A stretch of 6,867 bases of DNA, taken from positions 1 through 6,867 of the forward strand of contig JBAYVY010000199.1 in NCBI GenBank assembly GCA_041674345.1, read 5' to 3'. The notes beneath the pieces were generated by a model. It saw nothing but the letters and a program-made list of their open reading frames with translations. It did no database searches and was not told the origin of the DNA. This stretch comes from JBAYVY01 sp041674345 (GTDB taxonomy: Bacteria > Planctomycetota > Phycisphaerae > Phycisphaerales > Zrk34). The translations under genes were made by a program, and so were the position numbers. Positions 5,487 to 6,867 of this stretch are shown here, piece by piece (the first letter of the stretch is position 1; each line of letters opens with the position of its first letter).

Positions 5487-5512
5487 GCACCCCCCGCACC
5501 CCGGCACCCCTC
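5487..5512. repeat. Irregular GCACCCC repeat
   Basis: Three GCACCCC units occur within 26 bp (at 5487, 5496 and 5504) with irregular spacing. The unit resembles the CCCGCAC array at the right end of the window. It lies in the predicted leader of the cytochrome-like gene. Confidence 0.45.
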
Positions 5513-5534
5513 GGATCGACGCGCCGAACATATT

Positions 5535-5539
5535 GGAGG
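5535..5539 (+). promoter_or_regulatory. Ribosome binding site that decides the cytochrome-like start
   Basis: GGAGG lies 8 nt upstream of the ATG at 5548. This and the signal peptide that starts there rule against the in-frame ATG at 5461, whose extra 29 residues are proline-rich readings of the repeat tract. Confidence 0.8.
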
Positions 5540-5547
5540 CGTTCATC

Positions 5548-6774
5548 ATGACAAGCGGACAAACAATCAAACGTCTGACGGCAACCATGATTCTGGCGAC
5601 GGTGCTGATGCTGTGCGCCGCGGCGCAGGCGAAGGTGGCGGTGGTCTATCTGAAAGACCGGCCCGAACCGCTGAAGGGCGAACTGGTGTCCCAGACCAGC
5701 GACAAGCTGATTTTGAAGATCGCCGGGATCGACACCCCGATCAACAAGGCCGATGTCGTGAGGATGGAGTTTGAAAAATCCCTCACCGAACAGTACCGCG
5801 AAAAACGCGCGGTGATCGCCAACGACGACTACCCCCAACGCTATCAACTGGCGTACTGGGCATATCAGCAGGGCACCCTGGAGGGCGATCGTCTGGCGGC
5901 GGCGGAACTGGCGGCTGTCTTGCAGGTCAAGCCCGACTTCAAAGAGGCGAAACTGCTGTCGGAACTGGTCCTCCAACGCATCAAAGCCGCGACGCAACCG
6001 AAGCAACCCGCCCCCACCACGCCGGCACCGACAGCGCCCGCCGCCACAACACCGACCGCGCCCGTTCCGGGGGCGGTTCCGGGGGCGGATGTGAAGGTGC
6101 CCCTGTTGGAACGCGATGATGTGAATCTCATCAAGGTGATCGAGTTGGACCTTCGGATCAAACCCGCGGTCACGATTTCGCCGAAGGTGATCGACGATTT
6201 CCTCAACGAGTATCGGGCGAACAAAGCGGTGGAGCCGTACCTCGGCCCCAATGGTGTGAGAAAGTTCAAGGGCCTCAAGGGCTACGAGCAGGTGGAAGTG
6301 ATGTTCGCGGCCAAGGCGGCGAAGTTTTACAAGGACATCATCGTGCGGGATGAACCCAAGGCGCTGTCCGATTTCCGACAGACCTATTACCCCACGCTGG
6401 TTCTGCGAAGCTGCGGCTCGTGCCACGGCGACGGCAAGGCGGCGGGACTGTACGTCATCACCCACAACGCCACCCGCGAAGACGTGGCCTATACCAACTT
6501 CCTCATCCTCACCCGCACCGGCACCCGCGGCGAGCCGCTGATCGACCGCGCCACGCCCGCCGATTCGCTGCTGCTCCAGTACGGCCTGCCGCGCGACCAG
6601 GCCAAGTTCCCCCACCCCGATGTCAAGGGCTTCAAACCCTATTTCAACAACACCACGGACGCGAGTTTCACCAACGCCGCCGATTGGATCGCTTCACTGC
6701 TGCCCAGCAACGGTAACGACCCCTACCCCGTGACGTATAAAGTCCCCGCCACCGCCAAAACGGAAAAGAAGTAA
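5548..6774 (+). CDS. Exported mono-haem c-type cytochrome-like protein with N-terminal Sm/SH3-like region
   Basis: A 408-residue protein predicted to be periplasmic. Residues 1-28 form a Sec signal peptide (Lys9-Arg10, a hydrophobic core, AAAQA before cleavage near 28/29). Residues 29-75 look like a small beta-barrel (YLKDRPEPLKGELV...TPINKADVVRMEF) of the type that begins many planctomycete secreted proteins. A helical region (78-148) is followed by a proline/threonine/alanine linker (151-180), which includes an exact 12-bp tandem duplication at 6064-6087 encoding VPGA twice. A second helical region (about 190-285) precedes the haem-binding CGSCH (Cys289, Cys292, His293). The C-terminus continues with RATPADSLLLQYGLPR and FPHPDVKGFKP and ends in a basic tail. 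No Met occurs after CGSCH, so the sixth haem ligand would not be Met; His306 or His356 are candidates. An electron-transfer role is inferred from the motif only. Codons are C-ending, unlike the plus-strand genes to its left. Confidence 0.85.
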   Translation: MTSGQTIKRLTATMILATVLMLCAAAQAKVAVVYLKDRPEPLKGELVSQTSDKLILKIAGIDTPINKADVVRMEFEKSLTEQYREKRAVIANDDYPQRYQLAYWAYQQGTLEGDRLAAAELAAVLQVKPDFKEAKLLSELVLQRIKAATQPKQPAPTTPAPTAPAATTPTAPVPGAVPGADVKVPLLERDDVNLIKVIELDLRIKPAVTISPKVIDDFLNEYRANKAVEPYLGPNGVRKFKGLKGYEQVEVMFAAKAAKFYKDIIVRDEPKALSDFRQTYYPTLVLRSCGSCHGDGKAAGLYVITHNATREDVAYTNFLILTRTGTRGEPLIDRATPADSLLLQYGLPRDQAKFPHPDVKGFKPYFNNTTDASFTNAADWIASLLPSNGNDPYPVTYKVPATAKTEKK

Positions 6775-6790
6775 CCCCGGCCCCCCCCGG

Positions 6791-6814
6791 AAAACCGCGT
6801 CTCGGAAGACGCGG
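6791..6814 (-). terminator. Stem-loop best oriented as a terminator for a minus-strand gene to the right
   Basis: CCGCGTCT (6795-6802) pairs perfectly with AGACGCGG (6807-6814) around a four-base loop. On the minus strand the stem is followed at once by TTTT (6794-6791), the intrinsic terminator pattern. On the plus strand only CTGATAAAG follows, so it would serve the cytochrome-like gene less well. A convergent gene beyond the window is therefore suggested. Confidence 0.5.
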
Positions 6815-6830
6815 CTGATAAAGATCGAAC

Positions 6831-6867
6831 CCCGCACCCCGCATCCCGCATCCCGCACCCCGCACCC
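6831..6867. repeat. CCCGCAC / CCCGCAT heptamer array, cut by the window edge
   Basis: Five tandem units run from 6831 to 6865 in the order CCCGCAC, CCCGCAT, CCCGCAT, CCCGCAC, CCCGCAC, and a sixth begins at 6866. A separate run of eight C is at 6781-6788. There is no gene after 6774. Confidence 0.9.

Noticed and set aside
5449..6615. 388-codon minus-strand open frame opposite the cytochrome-like gene.
   Set aside because: The plus-strand gene has a Shine-Dalgarno site, a signal peptide and CxxCH; the antisense frame has only low-complexity G/R-rich sequence.
6668..6865. Minus-strand peptide beginning MRGAGCGMRGAG at the right end.
   Set aside because: It is a reading of the CCCGCAC/CCCGCAT array continuing antisense to the cytochrome-like gene.

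Overview
The window looks like chromosomal DNA of a GC-rich planctomycete-type bacterium, possibly Phycisphaerae. The taxonomic hint comes from three things: a secreted protein with a single CxxCH haem motif of the kind common in planctomycete cytochromes, a UDP-sugar pyrophosphorylase closer to the eukaryotic UAP type than to GlmU, and intergenic gaps filled with 7-bp tandem repeats. This is inferred from family resemblance; no rRNA marker is present.

Layout from left to right. Positions 1-119 (minus) hold the beginning of a colicin E5-like tRNase toxin module that runs off the left edge and has no visible proper start. Positions 169-1020 (minus) encode a YmdB-family metallophosphoesterase. 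An 85-bp divergent gap leads to a cytoplasmic family-20 glycoside hydrolase (1106-2845, plus). A repeat island with a 21-bp perfect inverted repeat (2851-2966) separates it from a UAP/UDPGP-family uridylyltransferase (3038-4492, plus). A strong hairpin (4511-4544) is followed by a small single-pass membrane protein of unknown function (4579-4980, plus). A second heptamer island with an inverted repeat (4986-5083) lies between that gene and a convergent 82-aa ACT-domain protein (5084-5332, minus). A 215-bp divergent, repeat-bearing gap then leads to an exported mono-haem c-type cytochrome-like protein (5548-6774, plus). The right end has a stem-loop best oriented as a terminator for a minus-strand gene beyond the window, and another heptamer array cut by the window edge.

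The only functional pairing suggested is amino-sugar metabolism: the GH20 enzyme could release GlcNAc or GalNAc, and the UAP-type enzyme could activate GlcNAc-1-phosphate to UDP-GlcNAc. The two genes are separated by a repeat island, and the second has its own possible promoter, so a shared operon is not assured. The other genes look like unrelated housekeeping or lineage-specific functions.

I see no clear new multi-gene system. The items most worth attention are the orphan toxin fragment, the heptamer repeats of different sequence but equal period in most intergenic gaps, and the reversal of G/C strand bias near 5340-5470. The contrast between genes with Shine-Dalgarno sites and genes with promoter spacing that predicts leaderless mRNAs is also notable.
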